From assembly GCA_022478985.1 (NCBI GenBank), contig JAKSZP010014897.1:1-64000 (forward strand): a DNA stretch of 64,000 nucleotides, in the 5' to 3' direction. Origin of the DNA: Massospora cicadina (taxonomy: Eukaryota; Entomophthoromycota; Entomophthoromycetes; Entomophthorales; Entomophthoraceae). The translations under genes and the position numbers were made by a program. Positions 21,889 through 33,189 of the stretch are shown one piece after another; within the stretch, counting starts at the first letter, position 1, and the number at the start of each line of letters is the position of its first letter. The notes beneath the pieces are model-generated. The model was not told where the DNA came from and searched no databases. It saw nothing but the letters and a program-made list of their open reading frames with translations.

Positions 21889-22640
21889 TGTCAGACATTT
21901 GCCCTCTCAGCTGCAGAGGAAGAATGTTTTAAGTCAAAATCAACTGAACGGGGGAAATGTCAGCCATTTATGAGTTTGCAGTGAGCCCAAATGCAATTTA
22001 AATAGTATAACAATGATTTTGAAATTTTGGCCAAAAGAGCCTGGCCAATTCTCTGTGGAACCCCACTAATTGAGGTAACACCATTTCAAAATCTACATGG
22101 CAATAGCCAGAAAATTGAGAGGTCAGATTACTCTGACCACACGACGGACCATGGGGTGACCATCAGAAGTTACTTCCCAACCACCATCAGGTCCTTCAAA
22201 GCACCTATGCGGGGACCACCCCCTTTTATAGGCGTGGCAGGGGTCACCTCAGGTGAAAGCATTTTATCAAGTGGTGATTGGTTGAAATACATCAAAACCT
22301 TACCGCATGGATACATTCTGCTCCAAAATCCCAACTATCATTTTGCCAAAAAGTAACTCACTTTTCCCAAAATTTGATAGGAGCGCATACCATATTAACT
22401 AGTTTGGAAGCATCTAAGCTATTATGAACCTATTCTTTAAATTCCCCATGACTCTCAAAACAGTTTAAATACTGATCAGTCAAATAACATAAGGGAATTG
22501 CTTTCCTTTTTACCCCCGCGCTCCTAATAAAAATATAAAAATTACATTCTATACTAGCGCTTATTTTTTATTTTAATAAAAAATCTTTGTGGGATCCAGC
22601 GGCATAGTACCAGCGAGCACAAGAAAGCTGGATTCCTACA
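21889..22640 (+). repeat. 5' LTR of element A
   Basis: Starts TGTCAGACATTT and ends TTCCTACA; 752 bp. It matches 27414-28160 across its length. The ORF at 22027-22356 within it is a chance frame, not a gene. Confidence 0.92.
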
Positions 22641-22643
22641 AAA

Positions 22644-22660
22644 TGGTGCTCACTACAGGG
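22644..22660 (+). promoter_or_regulatory. Primer-binding site of A
   Basis: TGGTGCTCACTACAGGG lies 3 nt after the LTR. It equals the first 17 bases of the B and F primer-binding sites. Confidence 0.82.
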
Positions 22661-23700
22661 TATCCCTGTACGCCAAAAATAGTTTCTCTTGAAAAGCAAC
22701 TAGCAAACGCTTTATCACGCCTTAAGGAGCTTGAACAGCGCCCTTACAAACTCCCCCTAAGGAAAAGTTCACCCCTGGTGAAGGGAGCATTGCTACCCTT
22801 TTGTACGTTTATGAAGCTGCTATGGATGATGCAACAGGCAAGCAAAAAGTTCGACACATTCTTTGTTTAAACTGTCTAGTGCAAGGGTTGATAGTCCCTA
22901 ACCTTGAGCCCTTTATACATCTGGGCAGAGGTGAAATTGCTCTTATAGCTGAATTTGGATCAAAGCAGAGTCTAACTGGGAAAAATAGGCCTTTATGCGC
23001 CTTAGCATAGATGAGGGTGAATCTCCTATTGCCTTTGATGAACGATTTTACCTGGCTGCGCAAAGGTTGTCAACCTCAAACATGCTTACCCTTGATGATG
23101 CTGTTGCCTCCCTGTTAACTGGGGTAGAGTCTCAGCCTTCTCTAGCCAGGAATATCATCTCAGTGAAACGCTACTTAAAACCTTCCTTGACATAAAAGAG
23201 GCTTTTTTAGATGTGGCCGAATTCCATTTATGTGCCATGACCAATGAAGCTGAGGTAAATCCTCCAGCTCTCACCATTGAGGAGCTACCGCCTGTTGAAA
23301 AGTTGAGGGTGAGCCCACCTGTGCCTATCCTCACTGCAAAACCTGCTTCCTCAGTGCGACTCAAAAAGGATACCACACCCTCATGTAAAGTGGAAATTAG
23401 TAAAGTAGTCAATACAATGCTTCTGTACAAGCCCACCAAATCCACAGTGTTTCCCCCTCCAGCAAAGCTGGTAGTTACGCGCCCTAAGGCTATCCAACCT
23501 CAGGGGGCCGTACCCCTTACCTCAATTGTGGCATTGCCAGTGGTGGAGAATACCCTTGGGGATGAGTATGAAGGGGGTTACGACGATTTTTTATACTATA
23601 TTTTGGGTAGCACCTGTGGAAGTAGAGGTTCCTGGTCATTTGAACGCTGGAGGATTAGAATATATCACCATACCTGAGGGAATGTACCTCAGTCAAATTT
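22661..23700 (+). pseudogene. Element A gag and linker
   Basis: An N-terminal helical piece (VSLEKQLANALSRLKELEQR) leads into a capsid-like region (LIAEFGSKQSLTG, then YLAAQRLSTSNMLTLDDAVA at 22995-23195). The frame then shifts into a proline-rich linker (23213-23677) that ends DEYEGGYDDF before protease. No CCHC knuckle is present. Element B on the minus strand has the same layout. Internal stops and at least two frameshifts are present. The product would be the structural polyprotein of the particle. Confidence 0.8.
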
Positions 23701-23928
23701 TAGGATGGCCAAAAGTTATTGACACTGCCAGCGATGGTGATCAGTTCTTAGCCGGTTTGATTTGACCGCTTCAGCAGGTCCAACCCATGAAAACCATCTT
23801 GGATTAATATCCTGAGACTTCTCGCAAATTAACCTCCACCTTTCGGCTCAAGGAGGTCTTAGCTTTGGCACCTAACTTTGGATGAACCCTCACCAAAGTT
23901 GAAGTGGTTATACAAAAAGTCTGAATAC

Positions 23929-24178
23929 CGGCCATCTTGGACACTAGCTCCCCAGTTAACGTAATCTCCTCTAATCTTATCAAAAAGATAAAGCTAGCAC
24001 CTGACTTAGAGTACACGCAAGAATTTGGAACTGCAGGTCCCAACAATACTTGTGCTATTGGGACATACTCTTCCCTTCCCATTCAAATTGGGAAGCTTAT
24101 CCTATCAGCCCCTGCTGTGGCTTTGGACAATAACGCATATCATATTCTCATTGGCACCCAGATTATGATTGAGTATTA
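23929..24178 (+). pseudogene. Element A protease
   Basis: The frame reads AILDTSSPVNVISS (active site DTS) and LEYTQEFGTAGPNNT, and ends with YHILIGTQIMIEY then TAG. The 80-residue core is uninterrupted here, unlike in B. Its neighbours gag and RT are frameshifted, so it is not part of a working polyprotein. The DTSSPVN form recurs in H (DTSAPVN) and E (DTSSLVN), so Ser after DT seems to be a group trait. Confidence 0.82.
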
Positions 24179-24819
24179 GGGAATATTTAATAAGAAATAA
24201 AGTTTCCTATCGTTGCTCAACTATGAAGTCCTTTTAGTCCTATTAAATAAAGAAACCAGCAAGCACGAATACTCTTTCCTGGTTAAATACCCCCTTTCCG
24301 CTATGACTTTACCTTATCTATCTCTGGGCACAACACTAAGAAATTGCCAACTCAGTGGATGCGAGGGATGGCATTCCTTTCTATGCTTCAGATGAGGTAT
24401 AAATATAACCTGGTGATCAACGCGTGGTTGACACTAAAATTAAGCTCCAAATCCCACACCTCTGCTTGTTGCACATTATAAGTCTTAAGGCGTTAGCCCC
24501 TTTAATCCTAGGGTATTGCCTGTATTATTAGACCCAGCCTACCAGAGGCCTATTACCCTTCTGCTGGGAAACCTCACCGGAAAGGCTATGATCATACGAA
24601 AACACCAGGAGATTGGCAGAGACTTTTACTTCCAGTGGAGGATATTAAATGTATCCACTCCGTTGGTTATAAGAAGGATTTGGGTTTGCCTATGAATAAA
24701 CTGGTTTGTACTCTAACTAATGTTCATATTTTGGATGAGTTAACCCCAGTTGAATTGAAAAAGTTCATACTTTCTTAGACGAATATATCGACATATTTTC
24801 TAAATCAGACAATGACTAT

Positions 24820-25560
24820 GTCACATGAAAGGCTGGTGTCACTCCATCAATGTGGGTGATTCCCACCCTATTCGGTCAAAACCTTACCATGAGTCAAAAG
24901 TAGAAGAAGAGCAGATGAGGACGGAGCTCCAGCAGTTGCTAAATGTGGGGTTGTTAGTTCCTTCAAAAAGCCCTTGGTCTTCTCCTCTATTTCTTATTAA
25001 AAAGAAAAATGGAGGTCATTGGATAGTTATGGACTGCTGAAAGTTGAATAACCTCACAAAAAAGTATATCTATCCTATCCCTCGCATTGACGACGCCATG
25101 GCCTAACTTTCTGGATCTAATTTCTTTTCCGCCATGGACTTAGCTAGCAGCTAATGGCAAATGGACCTTTACCCTGAAGATCAGGAGAAATGTGCTCTCA
25201 TTTGTAGTGAGGGTCTCTTTCTAACCAACCCAATTATCTCAAGGGTTGTGTAACGCACCTGCATCTTTTAAGTGTGCAGTGGACCACATATTGCAGGACC
25301 TGAAATTAACTTGTGTCATTGTATATCTTGATATCACAGTGTTCTCATGAACCTTCAATGAACATCTTGGTCGCATGAAGGAGGTGCTTCAATGGTTACG
25401 CAAGTCAATTATTAAATTTAACCTTCAAAGTATAAGATCTTCCAAGAGAAATTGGATTTCCTTGGACACTCAATTTCCAAGAAGGAATCCAACCCATGCA
25501 AGATAACCTTGAAGTAATTTTGAAAAAGCCTCCTTTAAGAATCTATGGGATTTTCAGGTA
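24820..25560 (+). pseudogene. Element A reverse transcriptase
   Basis: Motifs in order: LLVPSKSPWSSPLFLIKKKN, WIVMDC and LNNLTKKYIYPIPRIDDAMA, NFFSAMDLAS, LYPEDQEKCALI, then after a frameshift LCNAPASFK-like and CVIVYLDITVFS. The catalytic box at 25324-25335 reads YLDI; the second Asp codon of YLDD is missing. The fingers frame is open only for 24825-25040. Upstream, the region to 24250 is the protease-RT connector also seen in B. Confidence 0.85.
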
Positions 25561-25695
25561 TCTCTAGGGATGATGGGGTATTACCCTTAATTTATCCCCA
25601 AGTTTGCCCATCTCAGCGAACCCGCTCATTCTCTTATTGACTAATAACACCCCTTTTTATTGGGGTGCTGAACAAAAGGCAGCTTTTGGGACTTC

Positions 25696-25771
25696 AAAAC
25701 AACTGCTACAATAGTACTAAAAAAATAAAATAAAAAGGACCATCTAGTACTAAAAAAAACAACTGCTACAA
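25696..25771 (+). mobile_element. Micro-retroposon 2 (44 nt, two units) with 16-bp target duplication
   Basis: AAAACAACTGCTACAA occurs at 25696-25711 and 25756-25771. The insert between (25712-25755) reads TAGTACTA plus an A-rich run (containing TAAAATAAAAA), then GGACCATCTAGTACTAAAA. It therefore carries the family 3' end twice: a more truncated unit, its A tail, then a longer unit with its own tail. It interrupts element A between RT and RNase H. This is the only plus-strand member of the four. Confidence 0.88.
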
Positions 25772-25799
25772 CAACGTCCTATCCAGAGACACCCATATT

Positions 25800-26190
25800 A
25801 CAATAAACCTATTACCCTGTTTATTGATGCTTCAGACTATGCCGTTGGGGCCATCTTAGCCCAATTAGATGAAAATTGTGTAGATCATCCAGTATCCCAT
25901 TTCAGTAAGATGCTGTTAAAATTGGAACGCAATTATAGTGTAACTGAGAAGGAGCGCCTTGCCATTCTGTTAGCTGTGAAGCACTACCGCCCTTTTTATA
26001 TGGGACCGCCTTCACTGTGGTTAAGGACCAAGCTTCCTTAAAATGGTTATAAAGCATGAAGGACCCTACTGGCTGGTTATCTCGTTGGGCTCTAAAGCTC
26101 CTACATTATAATATGAAATTTGAACACCGTGCTGGGACCTGTCACTTAAATGTTGATGGGTTGACGAGGCTACCAGTCCTTCATTTGGAT
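25800..26190 (+). pseudogene. Element A RNase H
   Basis: The frame shows LFIDASDYAVGAILAQL (catalytic Asp), HPVSHFSKMLLKLERNYSVT, a Glu-containing helix (EKERLAILLAVKHYR) and, after a stop, CHLNVDGLTRLPV with the terminal Asp. This is a typical Gypsy RNase H. The single TAA near 26050 and a small shift break it. RNase H removes the RNA template during cDNA synthesis. Confidence 0.82.
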
Positions 26191-26384
26191 AACAGTGAGG
26201 CGGAGAGGTTACACGACCTATTAATGACCCCAAATGAATGGGAGGATGAGGATGAGCCTGTCCAGAAGATGTTATTCCGCACTCCCACAACACAAAAGTG
26301 GAGGATGGGTAGTTGTATAAACAAGTGGGAGCAAAGTGGCTGCTTTACCTTCAGCCCCAGAATGCATACCCGCTATCCTAGAAG

Positions 26385-27240
26385 CTCACTCCACCCTAGG
26401 TCATGGAGGGGCGAAGAAAATGTATGAGTGGGTTAAGGATCGGTACTATTGGGATGGAATGATGGAATGAATTGTTGATGTCTTGGAAGCTTGCCTTACA
26501 TGTAAGAAGCAATCCAGTTTCAAGGCTAATACCAGTATCAACCCACTACCCCTCAACAACCGTTCCACACCATTAGTTTAGATGTAGTAGGTCGCCTTTC
26601 TCAGACTACTTGTGGAAACAAATTTATACTAGCAGGTATTGGTCATTTCACTAAGTGGGTAGAAGCCGCGGCTCTTCCTGATCAAACGGTTAACGCCACA
26701 GCTACATTTTTACATCAAAACATTTTCTCTTGACATGGCTGTCCCCAGGTACTACTATGCGACAATGGGAAAAACTTCATCTCCAGAGTAGTATAAATCC
26801 TGGCCACAACTATGGGAGCGCAACAACTTTTTTTACTACATACAATTCCTCTACCAACGGAACTGTGGAGAGAGCAAATGGTACCCTGGTATCCATCCTA
26901 TGAAAAATGGCCTCTTCTGATTCACTTCACTGGGATCAATACTTACCCAGTGCTCTTATGGCCTACCAGATTAGTTGTACTGGGTATTGAAAATGTCACC
27001 ATTCCGTGTCTTGTATGGGCGAGAACCAGTAATACCTGCTCTTTTAGTTAAGGATGTATTCAACTCTAGAGTTGAGGAGCCCAAGAAAGTTATGAGATGA
27101 TTGGCTCAACGCATCATCCAGATCCAATCAGAGGCAATGACTAACATAGCAAAAACGGTTACTAAAGAAGGGCAGACAGCCAATGAGCTCAGAACTCCCC
27201 TACCTACATTCCAAGTATCTGACATGGTGTTATTAACATA
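26385..27240 (+). pseudogene. Element A integrase
   Basis: The zinc-binding region reads AHSTLGHGGAKKMYEW with CLTCKK about 35 residues later (HHCC). The core has SLDVVGRLS (near 26577), LLCDNGKNFISR (near 26755) and, in another frame, NGTVERANGTLVSI (near 26855), the three catalytic acids. The C-terminal region passes through FRVLYGREPVIPALL (near 27003) and stops near 27240 without a chromodomain. Frameshifts separate the second Asp from the Glu. Confidence 0.85.
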
Positions 27241-27413
27241 ACTGCATCACTCCTAGAAAAGGTAAGCTTGGATCAATCTAGGGGTTCCTTCAATATCACC
27301 TACAAAAGAGGCAATGAATACTCAATAAAATCATTAGCTACAGGAATCAATATCAATTGAGTATATGGCTTCTTCCTTCAGCTGTATTCTCCCAACATTC
27401 TTGAGGTGGGTAA

Positions 27414-28160
27414 TATCGGACATTTGCCCTCTCAGCTGCAGAGGAAGAACGTCTTGGGTTAAAATCAGCTGAACCGGGGATATTTCAGCCATTTATGAGT
27501 TAGCGGTGAACCCAAATGCAATTTAAATAAGTATAACAATGATTTTGAGGATAATGGCCAAAAAACCCTGGCCAATATTCTGTGGAACCCCACTAATTGA
27601 GGTAACACCATTTTGAAACCTACATAGGCAATAACCATACATTTAAGAGGTCATATTACTCTGACCACACGACGGACCATGGGGTGACCATCAGAAGTTA
27701 CTCCCCAACCACCATCAGGTCCTTCAAAGCACCTATGCGGGGACCACCCCCTTTTATAGGCGTGGCAGGGGTCACCTCAGGTGAAAGCATTTTATCAAGT
27801 GGTGATTGGTTGAAATACATCAAAACATTACCGCATGGATACATTCTGCTCCAAAATCCCAACTATCATTTTGCCAAAAAGTAACTCACTTTTCCCAAAA
27901 TTTGATAGGAGCGCATACCATATTAACTAATTTGGAAACATCTAAGCTATTCTGAACCTATCCTTAAATTCCCCATGACTCTCAAAACAGTTTAAATACT
28001 GATCAGTTGAATATTGAAAGGGAACTACTTTTCTTTTTACAACGCGCTCCTAAAATTACAAAACCCACATTTTATACTGGTGCTTATTATTTATTTTATT
28101 ATTAATCTTTGTGGGATCCAGCGGCATAGCGCCAGTGAGCACAAGAAAGCTGGATTCCTA
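27414..28160 (+). repeat. 3' LTR of element A
   Basis: Matches the 5' LTR with scattered differences; begins TATCGGACATTT where the partner has TGTCAGACATTT. The ORF at 27684-27884 is the same chance frame as in the 5' LTR. Confidence 0.9.
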
Positions 28161-28162
28161 AA

Positions 28163-28910
28163 AATTAGAGTAGAATATTTGGCATATTTTAAATGCCAAA
28201 AATGAAGCGTTAATAGCATCATCTAACGTAAGATGATTCTCTGCAATCAACGTTTGAGCCTTGATGTAAAAATGGTGCGCAAACTTATTGATGGTCACTC
28301 CCCAATTAAGGCTTATCCCCCTAAAAAGTTTGTTTTTAGTTAGATAAAGTTAGATCTCTCCTGAATTCCCGAAGCATGGCAGACTTGGCTTCATTACATG
28401 TTTGACAATGCATTAGATGAGGGACCGTAATGCCTTGAGACATGCAACTATGACAGTTCATCAGGTGTTTAAGTTGTTGGTGGTCAGTTGCTTCCTAAAT
28501 AGCGCATTTCTAGAAATATAAGAAAGAAAATATTTCCTCTCTTGGACGTTTTTTCCCTTTAATGAGGGTGCAAACGTACCACTTGGGGCGTTGGAGGCCA
28601 AATGACATGAACTGACACCAGGACCACACTTCCATCTAACAAAGAAGCAGTATCTTGGGAATACTCTTGCTGATGAAGCGCATCCACTTGACTTTGTAGG
28701 TCGTTAATATCTGTAATTACTAAATCTACACAATCATGAGTGGCACAAAGAACAAATATCATGGTGACAAGTTGGTTTAACTGCCACATTTCATTTTTTA
28801 ACTCAGTAATGGCATCTCGGAGTTTGAGTTGTTGTTGCTTGGTAGCAAGCACACTTTGCTCCAACCCACATACAAAAGCAGGTAGGGCCGCATGTTCCTG
28901 AGGCATTCAT
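28163..28910 (-). pseudogene. Element E gag, first part
   Basis: The minus-strand frame 28906-28559 contains a helical stretch (QQQLKLRDAITELKNEMWQL) typical of these Gag N-termini. Downstream, in frame with a few stops, come ATDHQQLKHLMNCHSCMSQG, EAKSAMLREFRRDLTLSN and ENHLTLDDA, counterparts of the A and B capsid segments DHQKVK, LIAEFGSKQSLT and LTLDDAVA. The region ends abruptly at the edge of element A. The remainder is at 20856-21888. Confidence 0.72.
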
Positions 28911-29766
28911 AAGTGAAGTTAGAAAATTTTCAGGGGAGAGAGGAACTCCATCCTGAGTGATTTGGGCTCCTAGGGCGACACATCCTATTGGACATGAAGG
29001 CTTTTAACTTGCTGAATTAAAGCCTGGAGGCGTTTATCAGGAATTCCTGGGTTAGCGCTAGGACCAAGAGGTCCAGAAGGTCCCCATCCACCATTTTGCT
29101 GTCACGATTAGGCGGTCCATGGGGCCCCATCCACCATCATTGATTCACTACCAGGGGTCAAGTGGGTCCCCATCCACATCATGTCCATCATAACTGGGTG
29201 GTCCGTGCTCACAAGACACTCCTTGTGGCCCTGAATAACGGAAGATATTTTTAGCCATCACATAAAACACAGATCATTTCCTCCTAAAACAGAGGCGTTC
29301 GTCCATAGAGGTTATAAAGGTATAAACTTCAGTTTGTAATTTAGGGTACAATATATGACCTGATTATGGATAATGACCTCTAGTTGACTAAAACAATAAG
29401 TGAGTTTCATTTAAAAATTTTCATGATCCCTTGATCCAGATGGGTTAGCACGTCTTGTATATTGGTAATGAGCTGCCAATTCTCCAATATAGCGCTTAAA
29501 GTTTACACTGCAAAAATGGGAGGCAGATTGGTAGAATTGAGAATTTGCGAATTTTTGTCTCTGATAACTTCAAATGGCGGAGTAGTTCCTGATCCTGAAA
29601 CCTGGCTACTTGGAGTAGATGGTACAAGGTGGGATTGCAAAGTGACGTAGATAGTGTTCCTTTCGTCCAGCTCCAACCTGATCTATATCAAGCAAAAAAA
29701 TTTTGGGCTAATATCATAATAGAAGCTGGTACTAAAAGAGCCCATCTACAATTAGCTCAGCCTCCA
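28911..29766 (-). other. Element E leader and start of gag
   Basis: No intact ORF. Minus-strand fragments such as NIFRYSGPQGVSCEHGPPSY suggest the degraded start of gag. On the plus strand, GGTCCATGGGGCCCCATCCACCAT-like segments recur three times between 29090 and 29180, a small degenerate repeat. The right edge is the D insertion. Confidence 0.45.
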
Positions 29767-30910
29767 TGTGCGACGGTCAAGGCGCTGCCTGACTGCCTCA
29801 TAGCCCTGACCCCCCTAAGGTGGGAATTGGGGCTCATAATAATATTGATGATGATAATAAAGTCATAGGGTTTGAGGGCAACGATCCTCAGAAATGGCAT
29901 TCTGACAAATCAGATGACAACAAATATAATAAACTTTAGAGCGGAGGCGGCAAGGGCCAACTTAAATGGCAAGCAGGCCAATCAAAGGCTGCCAACCCAA
30001 AATCTTCTGAAACGAGAAATAATGAGGACAACGGTAAAGGGCAGCCCAGAGAATCAGGGGCTTCCAAGCAAAATTATTCCAAAAGTGGTATCATCAATAA
30101 AAAGCAAAAGGAAGCTCATCAAATCAGGGGTTGCCAAGCCAAAGCCACCACTAATAAAGAATATTGAGCAATGGCAAAGGGCAGCCCAGCAAATAGGTGC
30201 TGCCAAACTGAATTATGTCAAAAATGGAAGTAATAAGAGTTTAGGGGAGTAGCAGCCAAGCGAATCAGAAGTTTCTGTAAACTTTTAATGAAGTTTAATC
30301 TAAAAATTTACAATAAAGTCTACACAGAAATGCTGAGCTCTGATTCATCCTTAAAAATGAAATTTTTAAATGCGGAAAAGTTTCTGTAACACCTGGGGTA
30401 CCTAATTAATGGTCTAGAATGGGCCAAGATGGGCATATTGGTGGCCAAGATTCTCAAAATAGGCTCGTGGATAGCCCACCACCTGCGGACTCTGCAGGAA
30501 CAAATTACCCCATATCCCCCATTCACTAACATAAATACAACCAGACGAAGGTGTTTAGGACAACTTCATCTTCTAATATTAGATAAAAATCTCAAAAATT
30601 GGAAATAAAATTTTAAACTTTAAAAATAATTTATTCAGATTTTGGAGGAAAACCCTGGACTTTGAGCGAAAAATGGATTATTCCTTAGACTTTGACAGAG
30701 CAGTCGCCTCTCTGTATGCTCTCTCTGGGGTACAAACTGTCCTCCTCAGTGTGAGCATCATCCTCACAGTGTTCCGGGGATACCTCAATTGCTCATCAAG
30801 CTAACAAATGATGGACCTGACTACAGCAGCACTCTCATGTTTGTGGTCCCTCACTTGGGCCCTTTTGCCCAACTGTTTCGTTGCAATGTGGAAGGACCCC
30901 ATTTGTCACA
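29767..30910 (+). repeat. 5' LTR of element D
   Basis: 1144 bp, against 1000 bp for the 3' LTR. The extra ~140 bp (about 30070-30210) is a duplication of an internal segment with repeated GGGCAGCCCAG and TCAGGGG(C/T)T blocks. Shared blocks include GGTGTTTAGGACAACTTC and CCCTGGACTTTGAGCG. ORFs inside it (29872-30252) are not genes. Confidence 0.9.
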
Positions 30911-30999
30911 TTAGACGAAGTTCATTTATTCTCATCTCCTTTTTGTGGGATGGTATGAGAAACCATATGAGAGAGCCCTACCCGCTTGGTATGAGCACA

Positions 31000-31790
31000 C
31001 AACCACTCTCTGATGGTTATCCTTTTCATCCTGTTCCTGCCAAGAGAAGCCGCTTGCCTCCTCCCATCCCAAGGGAACCCCATTGCTTATGTCCAACATG
31101 TTGACACTGCGTCCAAGTTTAGACAAGCACTGACCCCGGAGTATTTGAGTGTAATTCATGGAACCTTCTCTCATGTCAGATTGCAGGCTCACTTCACCGC
31201 GGCCACTGGGAGTCAACATCAGCATCCCTCCAGATCACCCAGGTGATAGTGGACCTGCTGAAGAACCTGCCTATCTGGCTCACCAACCTCTTGGAAACAA
31301 ATCTGGCCCTTCCAACCTCTTTGGAGGACTGCCTCCATTTTGTTTGAAAGATCCGCCACCCCAAATGACTCTCATGATGCCGCCTGGTCAGCGCTCTTGG
31401 CCCTCATCCAAGGGAGAATCGCTGTTAAGGAATACGTTTGGCTGTTTCAGCCCCTAGACAAAGCTGCAAAAGTGACTCCTTCTCAGCTCGCATGGATGTT
31501 TAGACGGAATCTTCGCCTTGATATCCTCACAGCTATGGCCGCTACCCACCTGGGGCAGCCTTGGAGGAAGAGGTCACTGTTGCCTCCCAGGTAGAGAACC
31601 AGCTAGCCTTGTCCCAACCCAGGACCTCTGTGCCTGGGAACCATGGCAGATTCCGCAGATGAAGTGCGGAGTCAGAGCCCATCTCAAACCTTGTGGGGCA
31701 ATAAGAGCAGGTGGACTCCAGTGAAACTGCCCCACGCCATGTGGCTTCTGCACCAGCAACTCCCAGAGGCTTGGATGTCCTCAACTACAA
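31000..31790 (+). pseudogene. Element D gag remnant
   Basis: Overlapping frames at 31158-31457, 31340-31594 and 31518-31724 share Pro/Leu-rich content, with LIQGRIAVKEYVWLFQPLDK and QLAWMFRRNLRLDILTAMAA in the middle. I see no major homology region or zinc knuckle I would swear to. The assignment to gag rests on position between the 5' LTR and the protease. It differs clearly from the gag of families A, B, E, F, G and H. Confidence 0.55.
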
Positions 31791-32090
31791 CCTTCACCTG
31801 ACCCCACTCACATTTCTTCGCTCAATAAAGCAAATGGTTCCTCCTGTCGTTTTTTCCATTCACTATGAAGCGAAAGGAGAAGGAAATGGGGTCAGGTTAG
31901 AAAAACTGTGGGCGCTAGTATACACTGGAGCTGAAGAAAATTACCTGGGATGGGAGTTAACTAAGAAATTGAAAGTAAAAATGCTAAAAAGGGTACCATA
32001 ACTCTTGTGGACACCTATAAGTCATCAGAGTGCTGGGAGATTGAGCCCAGGATCAAACTTCAACAGGGACTCCACCACTTCTGGGAAGTC
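31790..32090 (+). pseudogene. Element D protease
   Basis: The frame (31711-32001) reads EKLWALVYTGAEENYLGWEL. Gypsy proteases read LVDTGA here, so the catalytic Asp has become Tyr (GAC or GAT to TAC). Downstream, after a shift, is LGMRWCTSTPHILIWRR-type sequence that resembles the fungal chromovirus G-M-x-W motif after protease. With the catalytic residue gone it cannot process a polyprotein. Confidence 0.75.
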
Positions 32091-32269
32091 TTTTGCGCTA
32101 TCTGGAACCTGCCCCACCCCATCGTTCTGGGCATGAGATGGTGCACAAGTACTCCCCACATTTTGATCTGGAGGAGGGCCAGATGACGCTTCACCTCAAG
32201 GATCAAGAACCTGTAACTTTAAATTTCTTTACCTCAGGAAGGAATAGGCCTGGCGTGAACTCTGTGCAC

Positions 32270-33010
32270 CTAGGGACGGAGATGGAAAGGGTACCAGAGG
32301 AATTCAGAGACTACAAACACCTGTTCCAGAGAAGTGTTACCGCCACCTGCGCTCCAAATGGCCCTTCTGAATTCTCATTCAAGTTCAAAGGGGACGCTGA
32401 GCTCTTAAAAGGAAGCCCAGTGTACCCCCTGAACCCTAGAGCAAGGGAAGCCCTAAATCCGTACATAAAGAATATGTTGGAGCGAGGGATTAATTGTGCC
32501 TTTAAAATCACCGGTGGTGTCTCCCATCCTCCTGGTCCCCGAAGCCAACAGTGAGCTCCACCCCTGTGTTGACTACCACCGTTTGAATGCCATAACTGAA
32601 AAGGACCCCTATACCATCTCACTGATGGCGAGCATCTCTCAGATGATTGCTGGAAGCCAAGCGTTCTCAAAGTTGGCCCTGGTTGACGCCTTCAACCAAG
32701 TGCCGGTGGTACCTGAGCACCAATAATACATGGCCTTCAAGGGTCACCTAGGGGTATATGAGTACAAGATCTGGCTGTTTGGTCTTAAGAACGCCCCAGC
32801 CATTTTCCAGAGGACCATCAACCATGCCCTGGGCGACTTGATTGGGAAATGCTGTGTTGCATATATGGACAGCATCCTGGTGTTCTCCAAGTCTCATGAG
32901 ATGCACACGGAGGACTTCAGGAAGGTCCTCAGGGCACTGGACAAGGCTAGACTGCGATTGAAGCCCTCAAATGCGAGTTCTACAAGGGCACAGTACCTTT
33001 TTTAGGCAAC
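32270..33010 (+). pseudogene. Element D reverse transcriptase
   Basis: Motifs: PVYPLNPRAREALNPYIKNM (entry), ILLVPEANSELHPCVDYHRL and NAITEKDPY, FSKLALVDAFNQVPV (usual DLR replaced by LVDAF), MAFKGHLGVYEYKIWLFGLK, NAPAIFQRTINHALG, then CVAYMDSILVFSKS. The catalytic box at 32862-32873 is YMDS, so the second Asp is Ser. A TAA follows PEHQ at 32725-32727, and the join between the frames of 32093-32554 and 32496-32726 is a frameshift. Otherwise the domain is well preserved. Confidence 0.9.
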
Positions 33011-33189
33011 GTTGTATTTGAAAGGGAATAGTTATCTGCTTGAACAAGCTGACAGTGGTGAAGGATTGGGCAGCGCCAAGAGATAAGATGGGGGTGCGTA
33101 GTTTCTTAGGGGTGGTGAATTTCTGAGGAGATTCACCAAGGACCTCTCTGAAACAGCAGCCCCACTTACCCTGACTGACTGGGCAACTC

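Larger units (their letters stand above)
21889..28160 (+). mobile_element. Element A: full-length Ty3/Gypsy retrotransposon inserted in E
   Basis: LTRs at 21889-22640 and 27414-28160 flank gag, protease, RT, RNase H and integrase in Gypsy order. AAAAT at 21884-21888 and 28161-28165 is the apparent 5-bp target duplication; the right LTR has lost its last two bases (CA). The primer-binding site follows the 5' LTR by 3 nt and GAGGTGGG (27403-27410) lies just before the 3' LTR. Removing A joins two minus-strand E gag fragments. All genes are broken. A micro-retroposon sits at 25712-25755. Confidence 0.9.

Noticed and set aside
22027..22356. ORF of 109 codons
   Set aside because: It lies inside the A LTR, and the matching frame recurs at 27684-27884 in the other LTR; non-coding repeat sequence.
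29872..30252. Lys/Asn-rich ORF of 126 codons
   Set aside because: It lies inside the D 5' LTR and includes the length-variable duplication; the partner LTR breaks the frame.
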